Positions 35,528-44,240 of a stretch of DNA of 64,000 nucleotides are shown one piece after another. A program made the position numbers and the translations under genes. A model generated the notes under the pieces. That model was not told the DNA's origin, did no database searches, and saw only the letters and a list, made by a program, of their open reading frames with translations. Positions within the stretch are counted from its first letter, which is position 1. Each line of letters begins with the position of its first letter. Origin of the DNA: Hymenobacter metallilatus (GTDB taxonomy: Bacteria; Bacteroidota; Bacteroidia; Cytophagales; Hymenobacteraceae); assembly GCF_003944705.1 (NCBI RefSeq), contig NZ_RWIS01000001.1, positions 62,001 through 126,000 on the forward strand. Reading direction: 5' to 3'.

Positions 35528-36785
35528 CCTTGCCTCCCTGCCTGTTGCCTCCGTATCTGCCCCCGCCCAAGCGTGGCGGGTTGGCTTGATCGGGTTTGGC
35601 TGCGTAGGCCAGGGCTTGTACGATATTCTGCAGCAGCGCCCAGAAGCGGCTTTTACCATCAGCCGCATTGCCGTAAAAACGCCGGGCAAAGAGCGGCCGT
35701 TGCCCGCCGAGCGGTTTGAGTTTGATGCCGACGCCCTAGTGGCCGATGACTCCCTGGATGTGCTGGTGGAAGTAATTGACGACGCTGACACGGCTTTTCG
35801 GCTGGTAAGCGAGGCCCTGCGCCGGGGCCGGCGCGTGGTTACGGCCAACAAGGCCATGCTGGCCCGCCACCTGCCGGAACTGGTGCAGCTGCAGCGCGCC
35901 GGCCAGGGCACATTATTATATGAAGCGGCCGTATGCGGCAGCATTCCCGTCATCCGTACCCTGGACGCCTACTTTGGGCAGGAGCCGCTACGCCGCCTCA
36001 CGGGCATTCTGAACGGCTCTTCCAACTACGTGCTGACCCGCATGGGCGAGGATGGCTCCGACTACGCGCCGGCCCTGCGGGAAGCCCAACAGAAGGGCTT
36101 CGCCGAAACCGACCCCACCCTGGACATGGCGGCCTTCGACCCGCGCTCCAAAGCCGTATTGCTGGCCGCACATGCCTACGGCTCTTTCCTGAACCCCGAG
36201 CAGGTGCTGAACCTGGGCATTGAAGGTATCAGCGCCGTGGATATTGCCTTTGCAGCCAGCCAGGGCCAAAAAATTAAAGTAGTAGCCGGCCTGCAGCGCC
36301 TGGCCGATGGCCGCGTAACTGCCCTGGTTACCCCCCAGCTAGTTGGCCCCGAGTCGCCGTTGTACACCGTCGACCATGAGTTTAACGGCGTGGTGCTGGA
36401 GGCTGATTTTGCGGGTGAGCAGTTTTTGCGGGGACGCGGGGCCGGGGGGCACCCCACCGGCTCGGCCGTACTTGCCGATTTGGCCGCGCTGCGTCAGGGT
36501 TTCGCCTACCAGTATCCTAAAACCGCCACCCCCGCCGAATACGCCTCCGATCTGGAAGTGGAGATTTACCTGCGCACCGACGAGGACCGCCTGATTGACC
36601 TGCTGGACTTCAGCGAAATATCAGAGGAAGCCGACGAGGACGAGTACGTGGTGGGCTACGTAGCCCTGGCCAACCTCATCCGCCACCGCGACACCCTGCG
36701 CAAGTACGGCGCCTTCGTTGTACGCACCGGCCGCCTCCGCCCCGTCAGCAATGAGGTGTTGGTGGCCGAGGGTTCAGCGGAATAA
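35517..36785 (+). CDS. hom: Homoserine dehydrogenase
   Basis: Product of 422 aa from the ATG at 35517, inside the 3' end of metX. Reduces aspartate semialdehyde (made by Asd at 20 kb) to homoserine. NAD(P)-binding GFGCVGQGLYDIL near residue 25, TANKAMLARH, GSIPVIRTLD, GILNGSSNYVLTRM and FAETDPTLDMAAFD are the family motifs. The last ~90 residues (SDLEVEIYLRTDEDRL onward) may be a divergent ACT-like region, but I cannot confirm an amino-acid-binding site. The order metY-metX-hom makes a complete route from aspartate semialdehyde to homocysteine. Confidence 0.95.
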   Translation: MSINLASLPVASVSAPAQAWRVGLIGFGCVGQGLYDILQQRPEAAFTISRIAVKTPGKERPLPAERFEFDADALVADDSLDVLVEVIDDADTAFRLVSEALRRGRRVVTANKAMLARHLPELVQLQRAGQGTLLYEAAVCGSIPVIRTLDAYFGQEPLRRLTGILNGSSNYVLTRMGEDGSDYAPALREAQQKGFAETDPTLDMAAFDPRSKAVLLAAHAYGSFLNPEQVLNLGIEGISAVDIAFAASQGQKIKVVAGLQRLADGRVTALVTPQLVGPESPLYTVDHEFNGVVLEADFAGEQFLRGRGAGGHPTGSAVLADLAALRQGFAYQYPKTATPAEYASDLEVEIYLRTDEDRLIDLLDFSEISEEADEDEYVVGYVALANLIRHRDTLRKYGAFVVRTGRLRPVSNEVLVAEGSAE

Positions 36786-36866
36786 ACCGAAAGCGTAGAG
36801 CCAGCTGCTGCTGCGAGCAGGGCGGCACAATCGGTCCTTTTCGGAGGTAGAAACTCAGAAAAACGA

Positions 36867-36902
36867 AAAGCCCCTGCTGTCCGAGTGACAGCAGGGGCTT
36901 TG
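36867..36902 (+). terminator. Intrinsic terminator of the met block
   Basis: AAAGCCCCTGCTGTC/GACAGCAGGGGCTTT with a CGAGT loop, ~80 bp past hom. Confidence 0.9.
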
Positions 36903-36909
36903 GTGTACA

Positions 36910-37008
36910 TAGGGCGGGTGGTTTACAACGCAAAGCCTTTGTTTCGCGTGTTGCCAACTTCATCGTTTCCATACTGCCGGAAATACGCGAAGCAAAGGCT
37001 TCGCCCTA
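36910..37008. repeat. Inverted repeat (TAGGGCG class) overlapping a stop codon
   Basis: Arms TAGGGCG...AAGCCTTTGTTTCGCGT and ACGCGAAGCAAAGGCTT...CGCCCTA. The last three bases are the stop codon of the hydrolase gene ending at 37006. Confidence 0.75.
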
Positions 37009-38163
37009 CTGCGCCGGTGCCGCACCACTAGTCTCCGGGGCTATCAGGGCTGGCCGCCGCACTGAATCGGGCATAGCTTTCAGCAAATCGGGCTGCCAGA
37101 CCAGCTCGGGTGGCGAGGGTAGCTGCACACTGATGCGGCGCGGCAGGAGCATGGCCGTAACCTGGGCAGTACGGCGCGGATTGAGGGCGGCCGCCAGCAA
37201 CGGCCCAGGCGCACCGGCACCCAGCAGCGGCCGCAGAAAGTCGCGCACGGTCACGAAAGCTGAATCGATATACGTGGGCTCAAAGGAGTACGGGACGTGC
37301 CCGGCCCCGCGCAGGCGGCGCAGCACATTGGGCACCCCCACGGTGTTGGCACGCACCCGCAGCGCCCCGCTACCATACACGAGCTGGGCCGGCAGCTGGG
37401 CCCCAATGGTGCCTTTGGCGTAGGGTACCAGCCCGTCGCGGGTGCCGTGCACGCTGCATAAAGGCGGGTCGCCGGCTTCCAGCCAACTGGCCCGGGCCAG
37501 CGCCCCACACAGGTTGATTACCCCCCGGGGCCGGCTGCTGAATTTGGCATTGCCCCCCGTGCCTTCCAGCCCGCCCAGGGCCGCTACATTTAGGTAAGCG
37601 GGCACTTCGGAGGCTTTGTTGAGGTAGCCGGTTTGCAGGGCCATAAAGCCCCCGGCCGAGGAACCGCCCACAAACACGTACTGCGGATGCACCCGAAACT
37701 TGCGGGCTGTGGCGGCATCGTGGCGGAAAAAGCGCACGGCGGCACGCATATCCTGGGTGGCCCGGATGGCCGCCCGACCAATGCCCACGGTGTCAAACGG
37801 GAAGAAATAGAGCCGGTAATCAATGGTAGCGGCCACGTAGCCGAGGCGGGCCAGGCGGGTGCACAGGGCCGTCATTACGGCATCGTCGCGGGTACCCGTC
37901 AGGAAGCCGCCCTCGTGGGCCAGCACCACCAGGGGGCGGCGGCGTACGGTGTCGCCCTGGGGCTCATATACGTCCAGGTACAGCGTCTGGGGCAGGCCCA
38001 GCATGGTGGTGACGTGGGCAAACTCCACGTTGCGCCGCACCTGCACCTGCCGGAACAGCGGGCGGTGGTAGCGGCCGTGGGTAGTATCGATGGGTGCAGG
38101 TGGCTGCGCCCGGACCCCGAAACTCAGCAATAACAATACTCCAAGCAGCCAACTGTATTTCAT
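37006..38163 (-). CDS. Secreted alpha/beta hydrolase (carboxylesterase-like), paralogue 1
   Basis: Product of 385 aa from the ATG at 38163. Signal peptide 1-19 (SFGVRA before QPPAP). The hydrolase core has the elbow GGSSAGGFMALQTGY and a catalytic acid region SVHGTRDGLVPY, with GAGHVPYS carrying the His. The oxyanion segment reads LAHEGGFLTG, where the paralogue at 38239 has HGGGF, so one Gly of the hormone-sensitive-lipase-like HGGG motif is replaced by Glu. The C-terminal ~90 residues are not a T9SS domain, unlike in the neighbour. A terminator hairpin ends four bases before the start codon. Substrate unknown. Confidence 0.85.
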   Translation of the reverse strand: MKYSWLLGVLLLLSFGVRAQPPAPIDTTHGRYHRPLFRQVQVRRNVEFAHVTTMLGLPQTLYLDVYEPQGDTVRRRPLVVLAHEGGFLTGTRDDAVMTALCTRLARLGYVAATIDYRLYFFPFDTVGIGRAAIRATQDMRAAVRFFRHDAATARKFRVHPQYVFVGGSSAGGFMALQTGYLNKASEVPAYLNVAALGGLEGTGGNAKFSSRPRGVINLCGALARASWLEAGDPPLCSVHGTRDGLVPYAKGTIGAQLPAQLVYGSGALRVRANTVGVPNVLRRLRGAGHVPYSFEPTYIDSAFVTVRDFLRPLLGAGAPGPLLAAALNPRRTAQVTAMLLPRRISVQLPSPPELVWQPDLLKAMPDSVRRPALIAPETSGAAPAQ

Positions 38164-38167
38164 GCAA

Positions 38168-38197
38168 AAAAGCAACGACCATGGAGCCGTTGCTTTT
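38168..38197 (-). terminator. Terminator abutting the start codon of the downstream hydrolase
   Basis: On the minus strand AAAAGCAACG/CGTTGCTTTTTT with a 10-base loop; the U run ends four bases before the ATG at 38163. Confidence 0.82.
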
Positions 38198-38238
38198 CCA
38201 AAGATACTGCCAGTTTGCCGGCCGGTGTCCTCAAATTT

Positions 38239-39465
38239 CTACTCGAATACAATGCGGCGGGCAGCCAGTCCCGGCGCCCGCACCAGGTAGATACCCGCGG
38301 GCAGAGCTTCCCGGCGAATGAGCAGCGTGGGGTGCTCCCAGCGCAGGCGGCGCACTACGCGGCCAGTGGCATCGAGCACCTCTACCGGTTGCGGCCGAAA
38401 CGCCAGCGCCGCCGGCCACTGTACTTGTACGGTTCCTGTAGCCGGTACCGGGTAGGCGTGCGGGGTAATGGCGGCGGCGGCCTGGGTGGCTGTTACAGTA
38501 CCTGGCTGCCGAAGCAGAGGCCGCAGAAAATCCCGGACAAAGCGCATGGTGGTATCCATGTATGCCAGGGCGGTGGCACTGCTGCCGCTGTAAGGCACAT
38601 GGCCCGCCCGCCGAAAGGAATATAACTGATTAGGAACGCCCACAGCCGTGGCCCGGGTTTTCAGAATAGCGCTGCCGTAGACTTTCTGGGGCGGCAGGCC
38701 GCTGCCTACAGTACCGGCCCCGTAGGGCACCACGGCATCATTGGTGCCGTGCAGGCTTACCAAGGGTACGTTGCCGGCTTCAATCCACCAGGGGCGCCCC
38801 AAGGCCCCGCACAGGTTGATGACGCCCCGCACCGTGCTGCTGTAGCCTGGGTTGCCACTACTGCCCTCCAGTCCTCCCAGCGCCGCCACACCAATGTAGG
38901 CGGGCACTTCGCTGTCCTTGTCCAGATATCCGGTTTGCAGGGCCATAAAGGCGCCGGCCGAGGAACCACCAGCATATATAAAATCGGGGTGGATGCGGTA
39001 GGTTTTACTGGTGGCGGCATCCCGCCGGAAAAAGCGCACGGCGGCCCGCATATCCTGGGTAGCCCGGATGGCCGCCCGGCCAATGTTCAGAGTATCGAAA
39101 GGCAGAAACAGCAGGCGGTAATCAATGCTGGCCGTAACATAACCCATGCGGGCAAAGCGGGTGCACAGCTCTACTATTTCCGCATCGTTTTTATTACCAG
39201 ACACAAACCCTCCCCCGTGGGCAAATACCAGCAGGGGCCGACGGCGCACGGTGTCGCCCTGGGGTTGGTATATATCCAGCCGCAGATTCTGGTTGTTGCC
39301 CATAAAATCGGTGGCGGCCCCGTACGTGACGTCCTGGGTGCGGATAACGCTAGTAAAAACCGGCCGGTAATATCGTCCGCCGGTAGTATCAATGCGGGTT
39401 TGCGCCGCTACCGTTGCTACACAACCCAACCACCCGCAAAACAGAGCAAAAACAAGTTTTTTCAT
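38239..39465 (-). CDS. Secreted alpha/beta hydrolase with T9SS type A sorting domain, paralogue 2
   Basis: Product of 408 aa. Signal peptide 1-21 (VATVAA before QTRID). Hydrolase domain ~25-320 with FAHGGGFVSG oxyanion motif, GGSSAGAFMALQTGY nucleophile elbow, SLHGTNDAVVPYG acid and RAGHVPYSG His. Long blocks are near-identical to paralogue 1, for example GRAAIRATQDMRAAVRFF. The last ~75 residues (AYPVPATGTVQVQWPAAL to LAARRIVFE) form a T9SS type A signal. The pair is a tandem duplication in which only this copy kept or gained the sorting domain. Probably an esterase or acyl hydrolase; substrate unknown. Confidence 0.88.
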   Translation of the reverse strand: MKKLVFALFCGWLGCVATVAAQTRIDTTGGRYYRPVFTSVIRTQDVTYGAATDFMGNNQNLRLDIYQPQGDTVRRRPLLVFAHGGGFVSGNKNDAEIVELCTRFARMGYVTASIDYRLLFLPFDTLNIGRAAIRATQDMRAAVRFFRRDAATSKTYRIHPDFIYAGGSSAGAFMALQTGYLDKDSEVPAYIGVAALGGLEGSSGNPGYSSTVRGVINLCGALGRPWWIEAGNVPLVSLHGTNDAVVPYGAGTVGSGLPPQKVYGSAILKTRATAVGVPNQLYSFRRAGHVPYSGSSATALAYMDTTMRFVRDFLRPLLRQPGTVTATQAAAAITPHAYPVPATGTVQVQWPAALAFRPQPVEVLDATGRVVRRLRWEHPTLLIRREALPAGIYLVRAPGLAARRIVFE

Positions 39466-39602
39466 AGGATAGCAGTGTATGACTTATGCAATATAAAATA
39501 TAACTCTTTTAATCAAAATTTTTCTTTTTCTAACAACCACCCAAAGCACAATGGTGGGGTATGCACCTATTCAGTAGGTTTACCCTCTCAGAAGCACGCT
39601 AT

Positions 39603-40511
39603 ATGCCCACTACTGCCCCGCCTTCCCTCCGCCCCGGCGACCAGGTTGCCATTGTTTGCCCCGCCCGCAAAGCCTCGCACAAGGAGTTAGCCGCCGCAGT
39701 GGCCACTCTGGAAAGCTGGGGCCTGCGCGTGGTACTGGGAGCCAGCACCAACGTGGCCCACCATCAGTTTGGGGGCGAGGATGCAGTGCGCCGCCAGGAT
39801 TTTCAGCAGCAGCTCGACACCCCCGCAATCCGGGCCATCCTTTGCGCCCGGGGCGGCTACGGTACCACCCGCATCATCGATGGCATCGACTTTTCCCGGT
39901 TTGCCCAGGACCCCAAGTGGATAGCCGGCTTCTCGGACATTACCACCCTGAACTGCCATTTGCTGCGGCGCGGGCACCAGAGCATTCATGGGGTTATGCC
40001 GCTGCTGTTTCATCTGGAAGGCGGAGAGGATTCGTTGGAAAGTCTGCGCCGGGCGTTGTTTGGGGAGGAAATCAGCTACGCGGCCCCGGCCCACGTCCTC
40101 AACCGCCCGGGCACAGCCACCGGCGAGTTGGTGGGTGGCAACCTCAGCATCCTGCAAACCCTCACCGGCACGCAGTCGGATGTACCTACGGCGGGCCGCA
40201 TCCTGTTTCTGGAGGATATTGATGAGTACCTGTATGCCATTGACCGGATGCTGGTGCACCTGGACCGCACCGGTAAACTGGCCGGGCTGGCCGGGCTGGT
40301 GGTGGGCCATTTCACCAACCCCCAGGACAATGCCGTGCCTTACGGCCAGACGCCCAACGAAATCATTAACCAGTACGCCGTACGCTACGGCTTTCCCGTG
40401 GCCCACGGCTTCCCGGTAGGCCACGAACCCCACAACCAGGCACTCATCGTCGGCCGGATGGCCCGCCTGACGGTGTCGGCCGCCGAAGGAACACGCCTGG
40501 AGTACGTGTAA
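39603..40511 (+). CDS. LD-carboxypeptidase (peptidase family S66, LdcA-like)
   Basis: Product of 302 aa from the ATG at 39603 (MPTTAPPSLRPGDQVAIVCP); the earlier ATG at 39561 adds an unlikely extension. S66 enzymes trim the terminal D-Ala from murein tetrapeptides during cell-wall recycling, in the cytoplasm. Motifs: GDQVAIVCPA, CARGGYGTTRI, nucleophile S111 in AGFSDITTLN, Glu in FLEDIDEYLYAIDRM and the catalytic His in FPVGHEPHN. No signal peptide. A GNAT gene follows 23 bp later on the same strand, so the two are probably cotranscribed. Confidence 0.93.
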   Translation: MPTTAPPSLRPGDQVAIVCPARKASHKELAAAVATLESWGLRVVLGASTNVAHHQFGGEDAVRRQDFQQQLDTPAIRAILCARGGYGTTRIIDGIDFSRFAQDPKWIAGFSDITTLNCHLLRRGHQSIHGVMPLLFHLEGGEDSLESLRRALFGEEISYAAPAHVLNRPGTATGELVGGNLSILQTLTGTQSDVPTAGRILFLEDIDEYLYAIDRMLVHLDRTGKLAGLAGLVVGHFTNPQDNAVPYGQTPNEIINQYAVRYGFPVAHGFPVGHEPHNQALIVGRMARLTVSAAEGTRLEYV

Positions 40512-40534
40512 CGCCCCCCTCATCAGCCGCCAGT

Positions 40535-41053
40535 ATGCCCGTCACCATTCACCGCGTAACCGCCCGGGAGTTTCCGCAGCACATAAGCGCCCTGACAGAA
40601 CTGCTCCGCGACGCTGTGGATGCAGAAGCCTCCGTGGGCTTTCTGCCGCCCCTGACTACGGCCGAAGGGCAGGAGTTCTGGGAAGGCGTGGGCACCGGCG
40701 TAGCGGCCGGCACTACTCTCCTGCTTGTGGCGGAGGAAGCCGGGCAGCTGGTGGGCACCGTGCAGCTGGTGCTGGCCACCAAGCCCAACGGCCTGCATCG
40801 CGCTGAGGTATCCAAACTGCTGGTACCCACCCGGGCCCAGCGGCGCGGTATCGGGCGGCAGCTGATGCTGGCCGTGGAGGAGGTGGCCCGGCAACATAAC
40901 CGCTCCACCCTGGTGCTGGATACGCTGCAGGGTGCCGGCTCCGAGCTGCTTTACCAAAGCCTGGGCTATACCGCCGCCGGCGCTATTCCGGCCTTCGCCC
41001 GCGTGCCCGGCGGGGCGCTGGAGGCTACCGTGGTGTATTATAAGCTGCTCTGA
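40535..41053 (+). CDS. GNAT-family N-acetyltransferase
   Basis: Product of 172 aa. Single acetyltransferase domain with the acetyl-CoA-binding motif A VPTRAQRRGIGRQLMLAVEE at about residues 97-116 and the C-terminal YQSLGYTAAGAIPAFAR. Acyl acceptor unknown; relatives act on small amines or protein N-termini. It starts 23 bp after the LD-carboxypeptidase gene and is likely in the same transcript. About 240 bp of non-coding DNA then separate it from the convergent M28 gene. Confidence 0.92.
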   Translation: MPVTIHRVTAREFPQHISALTELLRDAVDAEASVGFLPPLTTAEGQEFWEGVGTGVAAGTTLLLVAEEAGQLVGTVQLVLATKPNGLHRAEVSKLLVPTRAQRRGIGRQLMLAVEEVARQHNRSTLVLDTLQGAGSELLYQSLGYTAAGAIPAFARVPGGALEATVVYYKLL

Positions 41054-41241
41054 ATCACAGATGATGCAGATAGGTCTGATAGCGCAGATTCGTTCTGGCA
41101 AGGCTGTTTGCGCCGGTGAAATTCGTAGCATTTACTCGTTCTGAGCGGCTGATGTCCGCTACTGGCTGGAGCAAAGAGTATGTCGCTAACGATGCCCGGA
41201 TTTCTCACGCCACCTGATGCGCGGAATGTCCGAATGACAAA

Positions 41242-41271
41242 CGGCCCCGGCAGCTTGTGCTACCGGGGCCG
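41242..41271 (-). terminator. Terminator of the M28 lipoprotein gene
   Basis: CGGCCCCGG/CCGGGGCCG with inner AGC/GCT pairing and a TTGT loop; modest U tract on the minus strand, 21 bp past the stop. Confidence 0.75.
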
Positions 41272-41292
41272 CATCTGTTACCAGCAAACCGC

Positions 41293-42318
41293 CTACTCGC
41301 CGTATACCACCGTCAGCAGTGTCTGGCCCACGGCTTTGAGGGTGCGCCGGTCGATGATGCTCATATTGTCCTGGGTGGTGTGGTGGTAGGGCTGGAATTC
41401 GCCATTGGGCAGAAAGTCGATGATGTCGATGGTGCGGATACCGGCGTTGTTGGTGAACACGTGGTCGTCGGTGATGCCATAGCCGTCGGCAAACAGGAAG
41501 TAGTCGGAGAAGCCCAGTTGGGAGGCCGTGTTCCACACCTTATCTACCACGTCGCGAGCTTTCTGCCGAGAGAGTTCCTCACGGCTGAACTTACCGCCCT
41601 TGGCACCTACCATATCCAGTAGAATGCCATAGTTGGGCTTATAGCCAACGGGCAGCAGGTTTTTGGCCCAGTACTGGGAACCCAGGCACCAGCTTTCCTG
41701 GTTGCCCAACAGGTTTTTCTTCTCGCTCTGGGTACTGCCGTCGTAGCCATAATCCTCCGAGTCGAACAAAATAAAATCGACACCGACGCCGGGAGCCAGG
41801 CTGTCTTTCTGGGTACCCAGCACGCGGGCCATTTCCAGGGCCACGGCCACGCCGCTGGCGCCGTCGGAAGCGCCATCGAGGGGAGCGTTTTTCTTGTCTT
41901 TGTCCTTGTCGGCGAAGGGGCGGGTATCCCAGTGCGCGAAGATGGCCACCCGCCGCGGGGCCTGGGGCAGGTACTGGGCAATGATGTTGCGCGACTTCAG
42001 CATTTTGCCATCGAAAGCCATGGCCTCAAAGGGTTGCTCCTTCACTGTGAGGCCCGCTGCCTTGAACTTGCCAATAATCCAGTCGCCAGTTTTTACGTGA
42101 GCCGCCGTGTTGGGCACCCGCGGGCCGAAGCTCACTTGCTTGGCCGTAAAGGCGTAAGCCGAATCGGCGTTGAAGGCCGGGGCTTTGGGCAGCGCGGCTT
42201 CCTCAGCCGCCGCGGTATCGGTGGAGGTTCCGGCCGTGTCCTTGTTGCCGGGGCAGGCCGTGAGCAGGAGCAGGCTGGCCAGGGCGGCCGGGGCAATGCG
42301 GGAAAGTACAGGCGTCAT
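41293..42318 (-). CDS. M28-family zinc lipoprotein, resembling bacterial glutaminyl-peptide cyclotransferases
   Basis: Product of 341 aa from the ATG at 42318 (MTPVLSRIAPAALASLLLLT), with lipobox LLTAC at Cys22 followed by a Thr/Ala-rich linker. The M28 metal site is visible: AIFAHWDTRPFAD, DGASDGASGVAVALEMAR, and FILFDSEDYGYDG. The AHWDTRP and DGAxDGASGV pattern is what I recall from glutaminyl cyclases of Porphyromonas and relatives, which close N-terminal Gln to pyroglutamate on exported proteins, rather than from aminopeptidases. Consistent with that, most signal peptides in this window expose an N-terminal Gln. Aminopeptidase activity remains possible. Confidence 0.82.
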   Translation of the reverse strand: MTPVLSRIAPAALASLLLLTACPGNKDTAGTSTDTAAAEEAALPKAPAFNADSAYAFTAKQVSFGPRVPNTAAHVKTGDWIIGKFKAAGLTVKEQPFEAMAFDGKMLKSRNIIAQYLPQAPRRVAIFAHWDTRPFADKDKDKKNAPLDGASDGASGVAVALEMARVLGTQKDSLAPGVGVDFILFDSEDYGYDGSTQSEKKNLLGNQESWCLGSQYWAKNLLPVGYKPNYGILLDMVGAKGGKFSREELSRQKARDVVDKVWNTASQLGFSDYFLFADGYGITDDHVFTNNAGIRTIDIIDFLPNGEFQPYHHTTQDNMSIIDRRTLKAVGQTLLTVVYGE

Positions 42319-42336
42319 AGAAAGTGAATGAAGAAC

Positions 42337-42434
42337 GTCATGCAGAGGCGCAGCCGAAGCATCTCGCGTGCTGATGTTGCAGTGGCAAGTTAACAACTCA
42401 TGAGCGAGATGCTTCGGCTGCGCCTTTGCATGAC
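42337..42434. repeat. REP-type palindrome, GTCATGCAGAGGCG family, copy E
   Basis: Arms GTCATGCAGAGGCGCAGCCG and CGGCTGCGCCTTTGCATGAC with paired GAAGCATCTCGC/GCGAGATGCTTC. It lies between cysS and the M28 gene. Confidence 0.9.
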
Positions 42435-42450
42435 GTTCAAACGTACCCGT

Positions 42451-43998
42451 TTATTCCTCACTATACGCCCAGTCTACGCCGGCCTTGGTATCCTTCACCA
42501 CAATGCCCTGCTCCTTGAGGGCGGCCCGGATCTGGTCTACCTTGTCGTAGGCTTTGGTGGCTTTGGCTTCCTGGTAGAACTCCAGGGTGAGGCGCAGCAG
42601 GTCTTCGGCGCTGGCCCGGGGCTCATCGTGCAGGCCCAGCACATCCTGCACCAGCGCTTGGTAGGCCGTGGCAGCCTCCTCCAGAGCAGCGGCACTGACG
42701 CTGGCCAGGGTGGCGGGGTTGGCGGCAAATCCGTTGAGCTTACGCAGCAGATTAAACAGGCTGGCAATGCAGCGGGCCGTGTTCAGGTCGTCGTTGAGGC
42801 CCACAAAGCAGTCCTGGACCAGCTTGTGCAGCTCCGCGTCGGCGGCGGTAGTATCGGGGGTTTTGCCTTCCGTGACCGGAGCTACAGTGCGGGCCTTGAT
42901 TACGTCGGGCGAGAGGCTCAGCTCGCGCAGCTTATCCAGCAGGCGCAGGCCGTTCATCAGCTTGCGGTAGCCTTTGCGGGCGGCCTGTAGGCCTTCATCC
43001 GTAATGTCAACGGGGCTGCGGTAGTGGGCCTGGAGCAGAAAGAACCGCGCCGTCATGGGCGAGTAGGCCTGGGCCAGCGTGGTATTTTCGCCCGAGAACA
43101 GCTGACTGATGGTGATGAAGTTGCCCAGCGACTTGCTCATCTTCTGGCCATTCACCGTCAGCATGTTGTTGTGCATCCACACCTGGGCCTCGTTGGTGGG
43201 GTGGTTGCAGGCCTGGCTCTGGGCAATTTCGCACTCATGGTGCGGAAACATAAGGTCCAGCCCGCCGCCGTGAATGTCGAACTCGGCCCCGAGGTATTTG
43301 CGGCTCATGGCCGAGCACTCCAGGTGCCAGCCGGGAAACCCCTCGCTCCAAGGGGAGGGCCAGCGCATGAGGTGGCGCTCATCGGCTTTTTTCCAGAGGG
43401 CAAAATCCAGGGGGCTGCGCTTTTCCTCCTGGCCAGCCAGGTTGTCGCGGGAGCCGGCCAGCAGCTCCTCCACCACGCGGTTACTGAGCTTGCCGTACTC
43501 GCGGCCGGCGGCGTTGTAAGCGGGTACATCAAAGTATACCGAGCCGTTGGACTCGTAGCCGAAGCCATTGTCGATGATTTGCTGCACCATCTCAATCTGC
43601 TCCACAATGTGGCCGCTGGCCCGGGGCGTAATATCGGGCGGTAGGCAACCAAGGGCCTCCATGTGCTGCTGGTAGAGGTTGGTGTAGCCCTCAGCTACCT
43701 GCATAGGTTCCAGCTTGTTGGCGCGGGCAATTTTGCCGATTTTGTCTTCCCCTTCGTCCGCATCGCCTTCCAGGTGGCCTACATCGGTGATGTTGCGCAC
43801 GTAGCGCACGGTGTAGCCCAGGTAGCGCAGGTAGCGCGTCAGCACATCAAACACCACCGGCCCGCGGGCGTTGCCCACGTGGGCTTCATTGTACACCGTC
43901 GGCCCGCAGAGGTATACCCCCACAAAAGGAGCATTCAGGGGCTGAAACGGGGCTTTGCGACGGGTGAGGGTGTTGTAGAGCGAGAGTGGGTGCTGCAT
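42451..43998 (-). CDS. cysS: Cysteinyl-tRNA synthetase
   Basis: Product of 515 aa. Charges tRNA-Cys in the cytoplasm. Class I signatures: [14 protein letters not shown] (HIGH equivalent, with [10 protein letters not shown] holding the first zinc Cys) and [12 protein letters not shown] (KMSKS). [14 protein letters not shown] and [20 protein letters not shown] complete the zinc and active-site regions. The C-terminal anticodon domain is present. A -7 element ends only 5 bp before the ATG, so the message may be leaderless. The M28 gene lies downstream on the same strand but a REP palindrome intervenes. Confidence 0.97.
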   Translation of the reverse strand: MQHPLSLYNTLTRRKAPFQPLNAPFVGVYLCGPTVYNEAHVGNARGPVVFDVLTRYLRYLGYTVRYVRNITDVGHLEGDADEGEDKIGKIARANKLEPMQVAEGYTNLYQQHMEALGCLPPDITPRASGHIVEQIEMVQQIIDNGFGYESNGSVYFDVPAYNAAGREYGKLSNRVVEELLAGSRDNLAGQEEKRSPLDFALWKKADERHLMRWPSPWSEGFPGWHLECSAMSRKYLGAEFDIHGGGLDLMFPHHECEIAQSQACNHPTNEAQVWMHNNMLTVNGQKMSKSLGNFITISQLFSGENTTLAQAYSPMTARFFLLQAHYRSPVDITDEGLQAARKGYRKLMNGLRLLDKLRELSLSPDVIKARTVAPVTEGKTPDTTAADAELHKLVQDCFVGLNDDLNTARCIASLFNLLRKLNGFAANPATLASVSAAALEEAATAYQALVQDVLGLHDEPRASAEDLLRLTLEFYQEAKATKAYDKVDQIRAALKEQGIVVKDTKAGVDWAYSEE

Positions 43999-44003
43999 GG
44001 GTG

Positions 44004-44011
44004 CAAAAGTA
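44004..44011 (-). promoter_or_regulatory. Candidate -7 element of cysS
   Basis: TACTTTTG on the minus strand matches TAnnTTTG. It predicts transcription starting almost at the cysS ATG (43998). No -33 TTG at the right distance was seen. Confidence 0.35.
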
Positions 44012-44240
44012 ACCGCAGTTTTGGCAGTAAAGGCGGTAAAATCAGATTTTGTAACTGCCTCCGGCTGCGGACAACAACGAGGCCTGATAACAGCTGCGGC
44101 CAGCTAAAAGTCTGGATAAAGCTGGGTTATTCCTGAAAATTAGTTTAAAAGTCAGCTCTAAAAGTACAAAAGGCCCATTCGCTAGTCTATAAAGTTCGTA
44201 GGCTAGTACAAGACGTTTCCTAATCGGTACAATCTCCTTA

